From: Aliarcobacter cryaerophilus
Lineage (GTDB): Bacteria > Campylobacterota > Campylobacteria > Campylobacterales > Arcobacteraceae
Assembly: GCF_014352935.1 (NCBI RefSeq)
Contig: NZ_CP060694.1
Location: 1,364,001 to 1,428,000 of the forward strand
Direction of reading: 5' to 3'
DNA length: 64,000 nt
In this document: piece after piece, positions 1 through 9,668 of the stretch
Numbering within the stretch: the first letter of the stretch is position 1
Layout: each line of letters opens with the position of its first letter
The notes under the pieces: generated by a model
What the model was told of the DNA's origin: nothing
Databases searched by the model: none
What the model saw: the letters and a program-made list of their open reading frames with translations, nothing else
Translations under genes and position numbers: made by a program

Positions 1-1051
1 TTGCTCCAAATTTTCTTACATAATCTTCAAAACCTTTCATCTGTCTTTTTGAGAAGATATTATCCCCATTTGGACATCTTAATGCTTTTATTCTATTATT
101 TTTCTTATCTTTTGCAATATCTGTAAATATTTCGTTTGTTGACTTTTCAAAAATATCAATAACATCAATTAAAGGCATATCAAATCTTAAATCAGGCTTA
201 TCACTTCCATAACTCTCCATAGCTTCACTATATTTCATTCTTCTAAAAGATGATGGAATTTTTTTACCACATTTTGTAAATATATCATAGATTAATTTCT
301 CAGCAACAGCTATAACATCCTCTTGAGTACAAAAACTCATCTCAACATCTATTTGAGTAAATTCTGGTTGTCTATCTGCTCTTAAATCTTCATCTCTAAA
401 ACATTTTGCAATTTGAAAATATCTATCAAATCCAGCAACCATTAAAAGTTGTTTGAATAGTTGAGGAGATTGAGGAAGTGCATAAAACTCACCTGCATGA
501 ACTCTTGATGGAACTAAATAATCTCTTGCTCCTTCTGGAGTCGATTTTGTAAGAATTGGAGTTTCAACATCTAAAAATCCTAACTCATCAAGTGTATTTC
601 TAGCTTGAATAGTAGCTTTACTTCTTAGTTGGAAAATATCAAAAGATTTTTTACTTCTAAGCTCTAAAAATCTATTTCTTAGTTTTATCTCATCATTTAC
701 TTTTTCATCATTTATATCAAAAGGCATAGCTTTGCTTCTATTTTCAATAATAAGATTTTCTAAAATAATCTCAATTTTTCCAGTCTCTAAGTTTGGATTT
801 TCTAATCCCTCTCCTCTAGCTCGCACAGTTCCAGTTGCAATTAAAACATACTCATCTCTTACAGTTTCAGCAACAACTAAAGCATCTTTACAATCTTGTG
901 GATCAGCAACAAGCTGAACTAAACCACTTTTATCTCTTAAATCTATAAAAATAATTCCACCGTGATCTCGTCTGCTATTAACCCAACCAGCAACAGTAAC
1001 TTTTTGACCTATTAAATTCTCTTTTACACTTGTATTATAATGTGTTCTCAA
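1..1051 (-). CDS. aspS: Aspartyl-tRNA synthetase, 5' part (runs off window)
   Basis: Charges tRNA-Asp with aspartate. The frame reads continuously from a TTG codon at 1051 to the left edge, so about 350 N-terminal residues are visible and the C-terminal part lies outside. The N-terminal OB-fold anticodon domain is recognisable (start [15 protein letters not shown], then [11 protein letters not shown]), followed by the class II catalytic core with the motif-2 stretch [17 protein letters not shown] chose TTG because GGAG sits seven bases upstream and no in-frame ATG precedes the conserved start. Discriminating or non-discriminating (Asp/Asn) specificity cannot be decided here. Family assignment is secure. 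Confidence 0.96.
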   Translation of the reverse strand, partial: MRTHYNTSVKENLIGQKVTVAGWVNSRRDHGGIIFIDLRDKSGLVQLVADPQDCKDALVVAETVRDEYVLIATGTVRARGEGLENPNLETGKIEIILENLIIENRSKAMPFDINDEKVNDEIKLRNRFLELRSKKSFDIFQLRSKATIQARNTLDELGFLDVETPILTKSTPEGARDYLVPSRVHAGEFYALPQSPQLFKQLLMVAGFDRYFQIAKCFRDEDLRADRQPEFTQIDVEMSFCTQEDVIAVAEKLIYDIFTKCGKKIPSSFRRMKYSEAMESYGSDKPDLRFDMPLIDVIDIFEKSTNEIFTDIAKDKKNNRIKALRCPNGDNIFSKRQMKGFEDYVRKFGA

Positions 1052-1095
1052 AATTAAACTCCATTTTCTAAATAAGGGGTGATTTTATCCAAATT

Positions 1096-2274
1096 TTACT
1101 TAATCTCAACAAATCCATACTCTGTACTTTTAAATAGTCTTGGAGTATAAACAGCTTGATTTTCTACTATTTTAGTTGGTATTAAATTATTGTTTCCATT
1201 TACTAAATAGTTTGCACCAACCAAAGTTGAGTAATCAACCCATTCAAAATTTATATTTCCACCAAAATTTAAAATCTCATCTCTTAATTTGTTATCAATT
1301 TTTTCAATAGAGTTTGCAAGAACCATTTTTTCTCTATCTTTATCTTGAGTTAGCGTCATTAACATAGGATCAAAATTTATTTGAGTAGAAAATATAAACT
1401 TTGGATAAATATCATTTGCTCTTAGTTGAGACATTATTAGTGAACTTTTTACAATATCTACATTTAAAAATATTGAGCTATTTCTTAATCTTGAATCTAC
1501 AACAATATTTTTAAAGTTTGTTTCACCACTTTTTATCTCTTTTCTTGCTGTTGTATAACTAACAACATTTTCATAACTATTTTTTAACTTATTTCCCAAA
1601 TATGTATTTTGATAAAAAAGTACATTTGGACCATCAGAGTAATAACTTAATTTTTTAAGTTGATCTTCATAAGAGATAGAACCAAAAATTAAATTATCGT
1701 TTTGAGATAAACTATCTTTTTTTTCAATTAGTGGAAGATAAACCATAATATCATTTAGTGACATTGTATTTAAATTATTTATTGCATTTGGTGTATAAAG
1801 TGCAATTACTTTTGTAATTCCCTCTTCTTTAACTTTATTAAATGCATTATTTATACTATCAGCACTCTCATTTTGACTATCAATTACAACTAAATCATAA
1901 TTTGCATTTAAAAATGTCAAATATGCAGCAACTGTATTTATAGAATTTTTTGCATATTTAGATACTAGAGAGGATGGATAAACAAAGGCAATCTTAAGAT
2001 TTGCCTTTGTGCTATCAAATTTTATTTCAGGTTCACTAGATGCTAAAACTTCACTATTCTCTTCTTGTGTTATCTCATTTTTAGAACCATTGTTATTTAT
2101 AATCTCTTCTTGAATTACACTATCGTTTGAGATAAACTCTTCAACAACTGTTTTTTTATCTTCCTCAACTTTTTTTACTGGAACATTCTGATTTGGCATT
2201 TTTAGCTTTACAACTTTTTGTGTACAACCCGCCACTAAAAAAGCCATAAAAATTAAAATAAGTAGATGCTTCAA
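1096..2274 (-). CDS. Putative lipoprotein with periplasmic-binding-like domain
   Basis: Function not assigned. The N-terminus is a lipoprotein signal ending in VAGC, so the mature protein should be lipid-anchored from Cys17. Next comes a low-complexity acidic linker of about 70 residues, then about 290 residues opening with KIAFVYPSSLV and alternating hydrophobic strands and helices. That fold pattern resembles type I periplasmic-binding or LpoA-like proteins, a resemblance I infer rather than prove. I placed the start at TTG 2274 because GAGGAGAG lies just upstream, directly after the stop of the preceding gene; the upstream ATG at 2289 lacks a ribosome site and would overlap that gene by 14 bases. 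It forms a tight minus-strand pair with the glycosylase gene. Confidence 0.8.
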   Translation of the reverse strand: MKHLLILIFMAFLVAGCTQKVVKLKMPNQNVPVKKVEEDKKTVVEEFISNDSVIQEEIINNNGSKNEITQEENSEVLASSEPEIKFDSTKANLKIAFVYPSSLVSKYAKNSINTVAAYLTFLNANYDLVVIDSQNESADSINNAFNKVKEEGITKVIALYTPNAINNLNTMSLNDIMVYLPLIEKKDSLSQNDNLIFGSISYEDQLKKLSYYSDGPNVLFYQNTYLGNKLKNSYENVVSYTTARKEIKSGETNFKNIVVDSRLRNSSIFLNVDIVKSSLIMSQLRANDIYPKFIFSTQINFDPMLMTLTQDKDREKMVLANSIEKIDNKLRDEILNFGGNINFEWVDYSTLVGANYLVNGNNNLIPTKIVENQAVYTPRLFKSTEYGFVEIK

Positions 2275-2275
2275 T

Positions 2276-2941
2276 TTAACTCTCCTCATATAGATTTTTG
2301 ATTTTTAACATATCAAGATAAGTATCTTTTTTCAAAGATGGATTTTTTAGTAAATAAAGAGGAGAAAAGATTGGTACTAAAATAGCAGAATTAAAGCTTA
2401 AAACTTTTCCTCTATTTTTTAAAAATTCACCACTACTTTTTAACAAATAGTCATGAACTCTCTCTCCCACAGCAACAATAATTTTTGGTTTTATAACCTC
2501 AATTTGCTTTAACAAATAACAATTACAACTCTCAAAATTTTGAAAAGTTGCTTCTTTTGTTCCTCTACATTTTACTAAGTTTGTAGTGTAAACTTCCTCT
2601 TTTTTTATTTTTAAACTACCTTCAATCATTTTTGCTAACATATCACCAGAATTTCCAACAAAAAAAGAACCCAAATCATCTTCACTTTTTGATGGCTCAT
2701 CGCAAATAAACATAATTTTTGAATTCTGACTTCCATATCCAAAAAGTGTATGTTTTCTTGTTTTTGACAAATCACACAAATAGCAGTTTGTAACTGATTT
2801 TTTAAGCTCTTCTAAACTATTTGGCAATGCAAAATCACAACTACTATAAAAGTTTATATTTAAGTCACTATGATATTTAATTCCAAAAAGTTTTTGATTA
2901 TAAAGGTATTTTAAAACTTGATTCTTAACTTTATTTGTCAT
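2276..2941 (-). CDS. Family-4-like uracil-DNA glycosylase with altered motifs
   Basis: Resembles family 4 (Fe-S) uracil-DNA glycosylases, which excise uracil from DNA. Visible signatures: an early CYLC cysteine pair, the uracil pocket stretch FFVGNSGDML, TTNLVKCRG, and a second cysteine pair in ESCNC; these four cysteines fit the iron-sulphur cluster. The C-terminal KPKIIVAVGERVHDYLL also fits the family. Two expected motifs deviate: the usual GEAPG is CDEPS, and the usual HPSYLL loop reads SPLYLL, losing the histidine. Length (221 residues) is normal. Fold membership is fairly sure, enzyme activity less so. It is followed almost without gap by the lipoprotein gene. Confidence 0.8.
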   Translation of the reverse strand: MTNKVKNQVLKYLYNQKLFGIKYHSDLNINFYSSCDFALPNSLEELKKSVTNCYLCDLSKTRKHTLFGYGSQNSKIMFICDEPSKSEDDLGSFFVGNSGDMLAKMIEGSLKIKKEEVYTTNLVKCRGTKEATFQNFESCNCYLLKQIEVIKPKIIVAVGERVHDYLLKSSGEFLKNRGKVLSFNSAILVPIFSPLYLLKNPSLKKDTYLDMLKIKNLYEES

Positions 2942-2988
2942 ACTTCATTTTACAAAAAATATGCTTTAGTATCAATTTTTAAGAAGAT

Positions 2989-3020
2989 TTATTAAATAGA
3001 GAAACTTCTCTATTTAATAA
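2989..3020 (-). terminator. Hairpin ending the ribosomal-protein operon
   Basis: A perfect 15-base inverted repeat (TTATTAAATAGAGAA and its complement) starts directly after the infA stop codon. In the minus-strand transcript it forms a long stem with a minimal loop. The following minus-strand bases are only moderately T-rich, whereas the plus strand runs into a T7 tract, so it may work in both directions. Confidence 0.7.
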
Positions 3021-3239
3021 CTATTTTTTTCTATGAACAATTCTTCCCTTATCAAGTGAATAAGGTGTTATCTCAACTGTTACAGTATCATTTGGTAATA
3101 TTTTTATATAGTGCATTCTCATTTTTCCAGAGATATGACACAATACAACATGACCATTTTCCAACTGAACTCTAAACATTGCATTTGGTAAAGCTTCAAC
3201 TACTTTTCCATCAACAACAATTACATCATCTTTTGCCAC
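3021..3239 (-). CDS. infA: Translation initiation factor IF-1
   Basis: IF-1 binds the A site of the 30S subunit and helps start-codon selection. The 72-residue length is exactly typical, and the S1/OB-fold sequence is clear: [26 protein letters not shown] followed by [20 protein letters not shown]. It lies nine bases downstream of map and is the last gene of the spc-type run, with a hairpin immediately after its stop. In many bacteria rpmJ and the alpha operon (rpsM, rpsK, rpsD, rpoA) would follow; here they do not. Confidence 0.97.
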   Translation of the reverse strand: MAKDDVIVVDGKVVEALPNAMFRVQLENGHVVLCHISGKMRMHYIKILPNDTVTVEITPYSLDKGRIVHRKK

Positions 3240-3248
3240 ATTAGCCCC

Positions 3249-4013
3249 TTAATTTTCTCTATTACTTAAAATAACTGCTCGTCCATCAACTACAGCAACC
3301 GTATGCTCATAATGACTCCCTCTTAAACCATCAGCTGAAACAACATCCCAACCATTTTTAAGAATAACAGGGTTTCTATCTTTTTGACATATCATGGGTT
3401 CTATACAAAACACCATTCCATTTTTTATTTTTGGTCCAGATTTTGTACCACCATGCTCTAAGTAGTTTGGAATTTCAGGTTCTTCATGTGGTTTTCTTCC
3501 AATTCCATGTCCACAAAATCTAACTAATGGCTGATAACCTCTTGAAGTAATAAAATCTTCAATAGCTTTTGATAACTCTTTAAATCTCATACCATCTTCA
3601 ATTATGTCAATAGCATAATACAAAGCATCTTTTGCACAAGCTATCAGCTCTTCATCTTTTTTAGAGATATCTCCAATTGGCATTGTAATAGCACTATCGC
3701 CATACCAACCGTCAACTTCAGTTCCTATATCAAGACCTAAAATATCACCCTCTTTTAAAACTGTATCGCTTGGAATTCCATGAATTATAACTTCATTTAG
3801 TGATGTACAAACAGCATTTGGAAATCCATATAAACCTTTAAAAGCAGGTCTAGCTCCTAGGCTTAAAATAAATTTTTCGCCCATAGCATCAACTTCTTTT
3901 AAAGTCATTCCAGCTTTTACATTCTCTTCTAGATATTTTAGTGTTTTTGCAACAGCTTGATTTGCAACAAAAAGTTTTTCAATCTCTTCAGGTTTTCTAA
4001 GCGCAATAGACAT
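3249..4013 (-). CDS. map: Methionine aminopeptidase type I
   Basis: Removes the initiator methionine from new proteins, after deformylation by the peptide deformylase encoded elsewhere in this window. The metal-binding residues of the pita-bread fold are in place: Asp in GLDIGTEVDGWYGDSA, His in GHGIGRKPHEEP, Glu in FCIEPM, and Glu in YEHTVAV. The length of 254 residues is usual for type Ia enzymes, which lack an N-terminal extension. It sits between secY (two bases away) and infA in the spc operon, a common bacterial arrangement. Confidence 0.97.
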   Translation of the reverse strand: MSIALRKPEEIEKLFVANQAVAKTLKYLEENVKAGMTLKEVDAMGEKFILSLGARPAFKGLYGFPNAVCTSLNEVIIHGIPSDTVLKEGDILGLDIGTEVDGWYGDSAITMPIGDISKKDEELIACAKDALYYAIDIIEDGMRFKELSKAIEDFITSRGYQPLVRFCGHGIGRKPHEEPEIPNYLEHGGTKSGPKIKNGMVFCIEPMICQKDRNPVILKNGWDVVSADGLRGSHYEHTVAVVDGRAVILSNREN

Positions 4014-4015
4014 TT

Positions 4016-5278
4016 TTATAGTCCAACTGCACTTAAAGTTTGATATTTATTTGAATATTGTTGAGCCTCTATTTTTCTCATAGTATCAATAGCAACTTGA
4101 ACTACAATTAAAACTGAAACCCCTCCAAAATAAAAAGGAACACCCATTGCTTTTACAATTAACCAAGGAAGTGTAGAGATTAATCCCATATAAATAGCTC
4201 CCCAGAAAGTTAATCTACTAGCAACTGTATTTAAAAACTCGGCTGTACTAGCTCCTGGTCTAACACCAGGTATAAATCCACCTTGTCTTTTTAAGTTTTC
4301 ACTTATATCTTTTGCATTAAATGTAATTGATGCATAAAAAAATGCAAAGAAAACTACAAATAAAAACATAAATAAGTTAAATGTATATGAACTAGGATTC
4401 ATATAATCAGCTATCATCACTAAATATTTATTTTGACTTCCTTGTAAAACTGTTGCTGGAAACATCAAAATAGCACTTGCAAAAATAGCTGGGATAACTC
4501 CACTTAAATTTACTTTAATTGGAATGTAATTCATAACTCTTTTACTTTGGTTTTGCATAATTACTTTTCTTGAGTATGAAACAGGAACTCTTCTCTCTCC
4601 CAACTCAACATAAATAATAGCTCCAACTGTTGCAAAAATAACTAGTAAAATACCAATTACAGTTAAGAAGTGCATTTGACCATTATTTACTAAATCAATA
4701 GTTCCACCAATAGCACTAGGAATTGCTGAAACGATACCTGCAAAGATAATCAGTGAAATACCATTTCCTATACCTCTTTGAGTTATTTGCTCACCTATCC
4801 ACATTAAAAGCATTGTTCCTGTAAGCATTGAAATAGCTGAAACTGCAATAAATGTATTCATATCAATAGAAATTGCTGCTTGCCCATTTTGTCCAGTTAA
4901 TGAATTAAGACCAATAGATACTCCAATTGATTGAATCAATGTAATAACAATAGTTGTATATCTGATGATTTGCATATATTTTTGCATCCCATCTCTCTCT
5001 TTTTTCATTTTACCAAGTGCTGGGAAAGTTGCTGCTAGAAGCTCCATAATAATTGAAGCTGTAATGTAAGGCATAATTCCTAGTGAGATAATACTTAGTC
5101 TTTCAACTGCATTTCCACTAAACATATTTACAAGACCTAATGCATTATTTGCATTTGAATCAAAGAACTCTTTAACTACATCAATATTAACTCCAGGTAC
5201 TGGCACATATGCCAGTAGTCTGTAAAGAAAAATAAAGCCTAATGTAATAAGAATCTTATTTACTAGATCTTTACTCAT
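4016..5278 (-). CDS. secY: Protein translocase subunit SecY
   Basis: Forms the channel of the Sec translocon in the inner membrane. The 420-residue product shows the expected ten hydrophobic segments. It begins KILITLGFIFLYRLLAYVPVPGV, the standard SecY first helix; the plug and pore-ring region follows, and the cytoplasmic loop ERRVPVSYSRK needed for SecA and ribosome contact is present, as is FNAKDISENLKRQGGFIPG before helix 9. It lies two bases after rplO and two before map, so it is co-transcribed with ribosomal proteins. Confidence 0.98.
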   Translation of the reverse strand: MSKDLVNKILITLGFIFLYRLLAYVPVPGVNIDVVKEFFDSNANNALGLVNMFSGNAVERLSIISLGIMPYITASIIMELLAATFPALGKMKKERDGMQKYMQIIRYTTIVITLIQSIGVSIGLNSLTGQNGQAAISIDMNTFIAVSAISMLTGTMLLMWIGEQITQRGIGNGISLIIFAGIVSAIPSAIGGTIDLVNNGQMHFLTVIGILLVIFATVGAIIYVELGERRVPVSYSRKVIMQNQSKRVMNYIPIKVNLSGVIPAIFASAILMFPATVLQGSQNKYLVMIADYMNPSSYTFNLFMFLFVVFFAFFYASITFNAKDISENLKRQGGFIPGVRPGASTAEFLNTVASRLTFWGAIYMGLISTLPWLIVKAMGVPFYFGGVSVLIVVQVAIDTMRKIEAQQYSNKYQTLSAVGL

Positions 5279-5280
5279 AA

Positions 5281-5679
5281 TTATTTTCCAGTAGTTGTAA
5301 CGTTTTCGTCTTTAATCTTAGCACTTAAATTTTTAGCTGTTGCACCAATAAGTTTTACTTTTACAACAGTTTTTGATAATTTATATACAGATCTAATTGA
5401 TTCAACTGTAATTTCTGGTAATTCAGCAATTGCAGTTACTTTTTCAACATTAATTGTATATGGTTTAACTACTCTTGATACAAATCCAACTTTAGGAAGT
5501 CTTCTTGCTAGTGGTTGTTGTCCACCTTCAAAACCTCTTTTTACATTGTATCCAGATCTAGCTTTTTGACCTTTATTACCTTTTCCAGCAGTTTTACCGT
5601 TACCGCTTCCTTGACCTCTACCTTTTCTTTTAGGAGCTTTTGTGCTTCCGCAAGCTGGTTTTAAATTTTCTAATATCAT
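5281..5679 (-). CDS. rplO: 50S ribosomal protein L15
   Basis: Large-subunit assembly protein. The N-terminal glycine- and lysine-rich tail, [18 protein letters not shown], and the following [18 protein letters not shown] are the L15 signature. The 132-residue length is normal. It starts five bases after rpsE ends and abuts secY; no rpmD (L30) gene stands between rpsE and rplO, a common loss in this phylum. Confidence 0.97.
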   Translation of the reverse strand: MILENLKPACGSTKAPKRKGRGQGSGNGKTAGKGNKGQKARSGYNVKRGFEGGQQPLARRLPKVGFVSRVVKPYTINVEKVTAIAELPEITVESIRSVYKLSKTVVKVKLIGATAKNLSAKIKDENVTTTGK

Positions 5680-5683
5680 ATTT

Positions 5684-6124
5684 TTATCCTTTTATTCTTG
5701 CTAAAGCTTCAACTGTAGCTTGTACAAGGTTATTTGGATTATTTGAACCTAAAGATTTTGCAATAATATCTTTAACTCCAGAAAGCTCAAGAACAGGTCT
5801 TGCAGCTCCTCCAGCGATTAGTCCAGTTCCTTCTGAAGCTGGTCTTAATAAAATTTTACTTGCATTATATTTGTGTTCAATATCATGTGCAATTGTAGTT
5901 CCTTTTATAGAAACTGTCACTAAGCTTTTGAATGCATCATCTAAAGCTTTTTTAATAGCATCTGGAACTTCTTTTGCTTTTCCTGTTCCAAAACCTACTG
6001 TACCGTTTTTATCTCCAACAACAACTAAAGCTGTAAATCTGAATCTTCTTCCACCTTTTACAACTTTTGTTACTCTTCCGATTTTAACGATTGCTTCTTG
6101 AAAATCTTCTCTATTTACTGCCAT
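5684..6124 (-). CDS. rpsE: 30S ribosomal protein S5
   Basis: Small-subunit protein involved in accuracy of decoding and in mRNA unwinding at the entry site. Signature stretches are [18 protein letters not shown] and [17 protein letters not shown] in the N-terminal double-stranded RNA-binding domain, then [20 protein letters not shown]. Two ATGs are adjacent; I prefer the second (6124) because AAGGA then stands six bases away, against three for the first (6127). 146 residues. Confidence 0.97.
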   Translation of the reverse strand: MAVNREDFQEAIVKIGRVTKVVKGGRRFRFTALVVVGDKNGTVGFGTGKAKEVPDAIKKALDDAFKSLVTVSIKGTTIAHDIEHKYNASKILLRPASEGTGLIAGGAARPVLELSGVKDIIAKSLGSNNPNNLVQATVEALARIKG

Positions 6125-6133
6125 CATTAATCC

Positions 6134-6493
6134 TTATAATTTAATACCATTTTCTCTTAATGCGTCAGCAAATGCTGCAACAACACCATGATAAAGATAC
6201 CCGTTTCTATCATAAACAACTGTTTCAATACCAGCTGCTTTTAACTTAGAAGCAAACTCAGCTGCAACTTTTACAGCACCCTCTTTATTTCCACCTAAAC
6301 CCATAGTTTGTGAGCTAACTGCTGCTAAAGTTCTACCTTCAACATCGTTGATAGCTTGTGCACTAATGTATTTGTTAGATTTAAAAATCGATACTCTTGG
6401 TTTTTCAGCTGTACCAGAAATATTAGCTCTAACTCTTTTTTTTCTTTTTATTCTTAAAGCAATTTTTTTTGCTAAATCTTTTTCTCTACTCAT
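6134..6493 (-). CDS. rplR: 50S ribosomal protein L18
   Basis: Binds 5S rRNA together with L5 in the central protuberance. The conserved stretches are [38 protein letters not shown] and the C-terminal [21 protein letters not shown]. The length of 119 residues is usual. It lies nine bases after rplF and nine before rpsE in the standard spc order L6-L18-S5. Confidence 0.97.
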   Translation of the reverse strand: MSREKDLAKKIALRIKRKKRVRANISGTAEKPRVSIFKSNKYISAQAINDVEGRTLAAVSSQTMGLGGNKEGAVKVAAEFASKLKAAGIETVVYDRNGYLYHGVVAAFADALRENGIKL

Positions 6494-6502
6494 AGTTACA
6501 CC

Positions 6503-7039
6503 TTATTTCTTAGCAGTTTTTCCGGCTTTTCTAATGATTTTCTCATCAGAATACTTAACACCTTTACCTTTGTATGGTTCTGGTTTTCTAAAGCCTCGAA
6601 TAATAGCAGCAGCTTGCCCAACTTGTTGTTTATCTGCACCTTTAACTGTAATAATGTTTTTCTCAACAGAGATATCTAATCCTTTTTGGATTTCAAAATT
6701 AATTGGATGAGAATAACCTAAGATTAACTCTAAAACATCACCTTTTACAGCTGCTTTATATCCAACTCCATTGATTTCTAAAGTTTTTGTGAAACCTTCA
6801 TGTAAACCATTAACTGCGTTTGCTGTTAATGCTCTGTAAGTTCCCCAAAATGCTGCAGCTTCTTTTGTTTCTCCATTTTTTGTTAAAACAACTTGACCAT
6901 CTGCAACTTCAATTCCAACTCTTCCATGAGTCTCAACTGTAGAAACATTGTTTCCTTTTTTAACACTAATTAGTGTTCCATTTACTGTTACTTCAATTCC
7001 AGCAGGAATTGTGATAGGTTTTTTTCCAATTCTAGACAT
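6503..7039 (-). CDS. rplF: 50S ribosomal protein L6
   Basis: Large-subunit protein near the factor-binding site and the sarcin-ricin loop. The start [19 protein letters not shown] and the C-terminal repeat ending [18 protein letters not shown] are diagnostic. 178 residues, normal for the family, with the two related alpha/beta domains expected. It follows rpsH by nine bases. Confidence 0.97.
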   Translation of the reverse strand: MSRIGKKPITIPAGIEVTVNGTLISVKKGNNVSTVETHGRVGIEVADGQVVLTKNGETKEAAAFWGTYRALTANAVNGLHEGFTKTLEINGVGYKAAVKGDVLELILGYSHPINFEIQKGLDISVEKNIITVKGADKQQVGQAAAIIRGFRKPEPYKGKGVKYSDEKIIRKAGKTAKK

Positions 7040-7048
7040 TACACTCTC

Positions 7049-7447
7049 CTACCAAACAGTACAAAGTACTTCTCCACCAACATTAGCAGCAAATGCTTCA
7101 TCATTTGCAATAATACCTTTGTTAGTTGAAAGAATAATAGTACCGTATCCGTTTTTGAAATTTTTAATTTCAGAAGCTGGTTTATAAACTCTTCTTCCTG
7201 GTTTTGAAACTCTTACAATTTCGTTAATTGCTGATTTCTCTTTATCATCATACTTCAATTCAACTTGAATTGTTTTTTTATTATTTTGTCCGTCAATAAC
7301 TTTGAATCCAGCGATATACTCTTTTTGTAAAAGTACATTCATTACTCCAACAACTGTGTTTGAGTGTAATAATGTTGCAACTTCTAATCTTCTCATTGCA
7401 GCATTTCTAATTCTAGTTAAAGCATCTGCGATTAAATCATTCATCAT
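7049..7447 (-). CDS. rpsH: 30S ribosomal protein S8
   Basis: Binds the central domain of 16S rRNA; in enterobacteria S8 also represses the spc operon by binding its mRNA. The start [16 protein letters not shown] and the C-terminal [19 protein letters not shown] followed by GGEVLCTVW are the family signature. The first ATG (7447) is taken because AGGAG sits nine bases away and other S8 proteins also open with a double Met. 132 residues. Confidence 0.97.
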   Translation of the reverse strand: MMNDLIADALTRIRNAAMRRLEVATLLHSNTVVGVMNVLLQKEYIAGFKVIDGQNNKKTIQVELKYDDKEKSAINEIVRVSKPGRRVYKPASEIKNFKNGYGTIILSTNKGIIANDEAFAANVGGEVLCTVW

Positions 7448-7459
7448 AGCTTTTTTCTC

Positions 7460-7645
7460 CTACCAACTAGCTTTTCTAACACCAGGTAATAAACCTTCGT
7501 TAGCCATTTTTCTTAAACAAACTCTACATAGACCAAAATCTCTATAAACTGAGTGAGGTCTTCCACAAACAGAACATCTTGTGTATGCTCTTACAGCAAA
7601 TTTAGGTGTTCTTTGTTGTTTAGCGATCATAGATTTCTTTGCCAT
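7460..7645 (-). CDS. rpsN: 30S ribosomal protein S14, zinc-binding short form
   Basis: Small-subunit head protein. It is the short 61-residue type with four cysteines (CSVCG and, 12 residues on, CRVC) that bind zinc, rather than the long cysteine-free form of enterobacteria. The C-terminus [11 protein letters not shown] is typical. Its start codon overlaps the end of rplE by one base, suggesting coupled translation. Confidence 0.97.
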   Translation of the reverse strand: MAKKSMIAKQQRTPKFAVRAYTRCSVCGRPHSVYRDFGLCRVCLRKMANEGLLPGVRKASW

Positions 7646-8193
7646 TACGCTCTTCCTTTAGTAAATGGAATTCCAATTAACTCTAACAATCTATATGACT
7701 CAGCATCACTTGTAGCTGTTGTAGCTATTGAAATATTCATCCCGTGTGTTTTAATGATGTTATCATAAACTACTTCTGGGAACATCAATTGCTCATCAAG
7801 TCCGAAGTTAAAGTTTCCTCTTCCATCAAATCCATTCTTGTTTAGACCTCTAAAGTCTTTTACTCTTGGTAATGCAATGTTACATAATTTATCTAAAAAG
7901 TGATACATTTGCTCACCTCTTAAAGTAACTTTAATACCAACAGGCATTCCTTCTCTTACTTTAAATCCAGCTACAGATTTTTTAGCAATAACTTTAACTG
8001 CTCTTTGACCAGCAATTAAAGAGATTGTATCTTGCATATTTTGGATTAATTTAGTATCTTTCATAGCTTCACCAGCACCAACAGAGATAACAACTTTATC
8101 AATTTTAGCTGTTAAAGTTTTATTTTTTGGAAACTCTGCTTCAAGAACTGGCTTGATTTCAGCTTTATATTTTTCTAATAATCTTGATGCCAT
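7645..8193 (-). CDS. rplE: 50S ribosomal protein L5
   Basis: 5S rRNA-binding protein of the central protuberance. Diagnostic segments are [35 protein letters not shown] and [20 protein letters not shown]. 182 residues is the usual size. It overlaps the rpsN gene by one base and follows rplX by three. Confidence 0.97.
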   Translation of the reverse strand: MASRLLEKYKAEIKPVLEAEFPKNKTLTAKIDKVVISVGAGEAMKDTKLIQNMQDTISLIAGQRAVKVIAKKSVAGFKVREGMPVGIKVTLRGEQMYHFLDKLCNIALPRVKDFRGLNKNGFDGRGNFNFGLDEQLMFPEVVYDNIIKTHGMNISIATTATSDAESYRLLELIGIPFTKGRA

Positions 8194-8196
8194 CTT

Positions 8197-8433
8197 TTAC
8201 CCTTCCACTTTTGCCACATTTGAAATATCAATTGGCATCTCTTTATTTATAAATCCACCATCTGGATTTTTTTCTTGATCAGGTTTAACAGTTTTTTTAG
8301 CAACTTTACAATCTTTTACGATTACTTTGTTTACTTTTGGTAATACTTGTAAAACTTCTCCAGTTTTTCCTTTGTCATCACCAGCAATGATTCTAACTGT
8401 ATCACCTTTTTTTATTTTTAATTTAATAGCCAT
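8197..8433 (-). CDS. rplX: 50S ribosomal protein L24
   Basis: Early assembly protein of the large subunit with a KOW motif, seen here as KIKKGDTVRIIAGDDKGKTG near the N-terminus. At 78 residues it is shorter than the roughly 105 of E. coli, mainly at the C-terminus, which is usual in this phylum. Its start overlaps the rplN stop by one base. Confidence 0.96.
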   Translation of the reverse strand: MAIKLKIKKGDTVRIIAGDDKGKTGEVLQVLPKVNKVIVKDCKVAKKTVKPDQEKNPDGGFINKEMPIDISNVAKVEG

Positions 8434-8801
8434 TATAGTACCTCCGGTGCAAGTGAAACGATTTTCATAAATCCTGAATATCTAACTTCTCTAGCAACTG
8501 GTCCAAAAATTCTTGTTCCAACTGGCTCTCTTTTAGCATCTAAAATAACAGCAGCATTGTCATCAAATCTGATTAATGAACCATTCTCTCTTTGAACTTC
8601 TTTATGAGTTCTTACAATTACAGCTTTAACAACTTGACCTTTTTTAATTTTTCCAGTTGGAAGAGCTTTTTTAACAGAAGCAACAATAACATCACCAACA
8701 GTTGCATATCTTCTTTTAGAACCACCTAAAACTTTGATACACATAATCTCTTTAGCACCTGTGTTATCTGCTACATTTAATCTTGTAAAACTTTGAATCA
8801 T
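8433..8801 (-). CDS. rplN: 50S ribosomal protein L14
   Basis: Large-subunit protein at the subunit interface, forming bridge contacts. The start [20 protein letters not shown] and the C-terminal [13 protein letters not shown] are diagnostic, with the normal 122 residues. It overlaps rpsQ and rplX by one base at either end, so this part of the operon is tightly coupled. Confidence 0.98.
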   Translation of the reverse strand: MIQSFTRLNVADNTGAKEIMCIKVLGGSKRRYATVGDVIVASVKKALPTGKIKKGQVVKAVIVRTHKEVQRENGSLIRFDDNAAVILDAKREPVGTRIFGPVAREVRYSGFMKIVSLAPEVL

Positions 8802-9052
8802 TATTTAACTCCTGTAGCAAGGATCGTTTTTAATCTAAAAGATTTAGTTTTAGATAGTGGTCTACATTCAATAGCAATAACACTATCACCAACATTTAAT
8901 TCATTTTTTTCATCATGAATTAAATATTTTTTAAATCTTTTAACTGTTTTATGATACTTTGGGTGTAAAACTGATCTTGTAACTAAAACAGAAGCTGTTT
9001 TATCACCTGATCTTTTTACTACTACACCTTGAATCTCTCTTTTATGTGTCAT
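8801..9052 (-). CDS. rpsQ: 30S ribosomal protein S17
   Basis: Small-subunit protein binding the 5' domain of 16S rRNA. I set the start at the ATG of [12 protein letters not shown] (9052), which has AAGGA seven bases upstream, directly after the rpmC stop. A longer open frame up to 9106 only overlaps rpmC and is not conserved. The conserved segments [19 protein letters not shown] and [20 protein letters not shown] follow. 83 residues. Confidence 0.96.
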   Translation of the reverse strand: MTHKREIQGVVVKRSGDKTASVLVTRSVLHPKYHKTVKRFKKYLIHDEKNELNVGDSVIAIECRPLSKTKSFRLKTILATGVK

Positions 9053-9062
9053 ACTTAGATCC

Positions 9063-9254
9063 TTAGTTAGCTTTAACAGCTGTAATAGCAGTCTGAATTT
9101 TAGCAATATCTTTTTTTGCCACTCTTAATTCAGATGTATTTGTTAACTGCATAGTTTTTAGCTTAGCTTTTAATTCAAAAAGAAGCACCTTTTTTTCTTT
9201 TAATAACGCTTGTAATTCGCTCAAGCTTTTATCTTTAATATCAGTATAGTTCAT
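9063..9254 (-). CDS. rpmC: 50S ribosomal protein L29
   Basis: Small helical hairpin protein at the polypeptide exit tunnel. 63 residues with the typical [22 protein letters not shown]-terminal helix and a second helix rich in lysine. Its start lies 14 bases inside the rplP gene, so translation of the two is probably coupled. Confidence 0.95.
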   Translation of the reverse strand: MNYTDIKDKSLSELQALLKEKKVLLFELKAKLKTMQLTNTSELRVAKKDIAKIQTAITAVKAN

Positions 9255-9666
9255 TTTCGCTATCTCTTGTTACAAATTTAGTTTTAAATGGTAGTTTATG
9301 CATAGCTAAAGCTAAAGCTTCTCTTGCTAAACTTTCATCTACTCCAGCCATTTCGAAACAAACTCTTCCTGGCTTAATGTTCATTACCCATTTATCAACA
9401 CTACCTTTACCTTTACCCATTCTTGTTTCAAGTGGTTTAGCAGTTAGTGGTTTATCAGGGAATACCATAATCCAAACTTTCGCTTGTCTTTTTACTTTTC
9501 TTGTCATGGCAACCCTAGAAGCTTCAATTTGTCTTGAATCTACTCGTCCATGCTCAACAGCTTTAATTCCGAAATCTCCATAAGCTAAAGAGTTACCTCT
9601 GTGAGCTTCACCTCGATTTCTTCCTTTCATCATTTTTCTAAATTTTGTTCTTTTAGGCATTAACAT
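9241..9666 (-). CDS. rplP: 50S ribosomal protein L16
   Basis: Large-subunit protein at the A-site side of the central protuberance, needed for late assembly. The start [19 protein letters not shown] matches the family, which also favours the first ATG (9666, eight bases after AGAGGT) over the second. [20 protein letters not shown] and [10 protein letters not shown] follow. 141 residues, against 136 in E. coli. Confidence 0.97.
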   Translation of the reverse strand: MLMPKRTKFRKMMKGRNRGEAHRGNSLAYGDFGIKAVEHGRVDSRQIEASRVAMTRKVKRQAKVWIMVFPDKPLTAKPLETRMGKGKGSVDKWVMNIKPGRVCFEMAGVDESLAREALALAMHKLPFKTKFVTRDSENELY

Positions 9667-9668
9667 AA

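Noticed and set aside
732-917. Plus-strand ORF opposite aspS
   Set aside because: Lies wholly within aspS coding sequence; composition follows from the synthetase codons.
5640-6101. Plus-strand ORF opposite rpsE and rplO
   Set aside because: Antisense shadow of strongly conserved ribosomal genes, no ribosome site; the same applies to other plus-strand frames within 5.6-13 kb.
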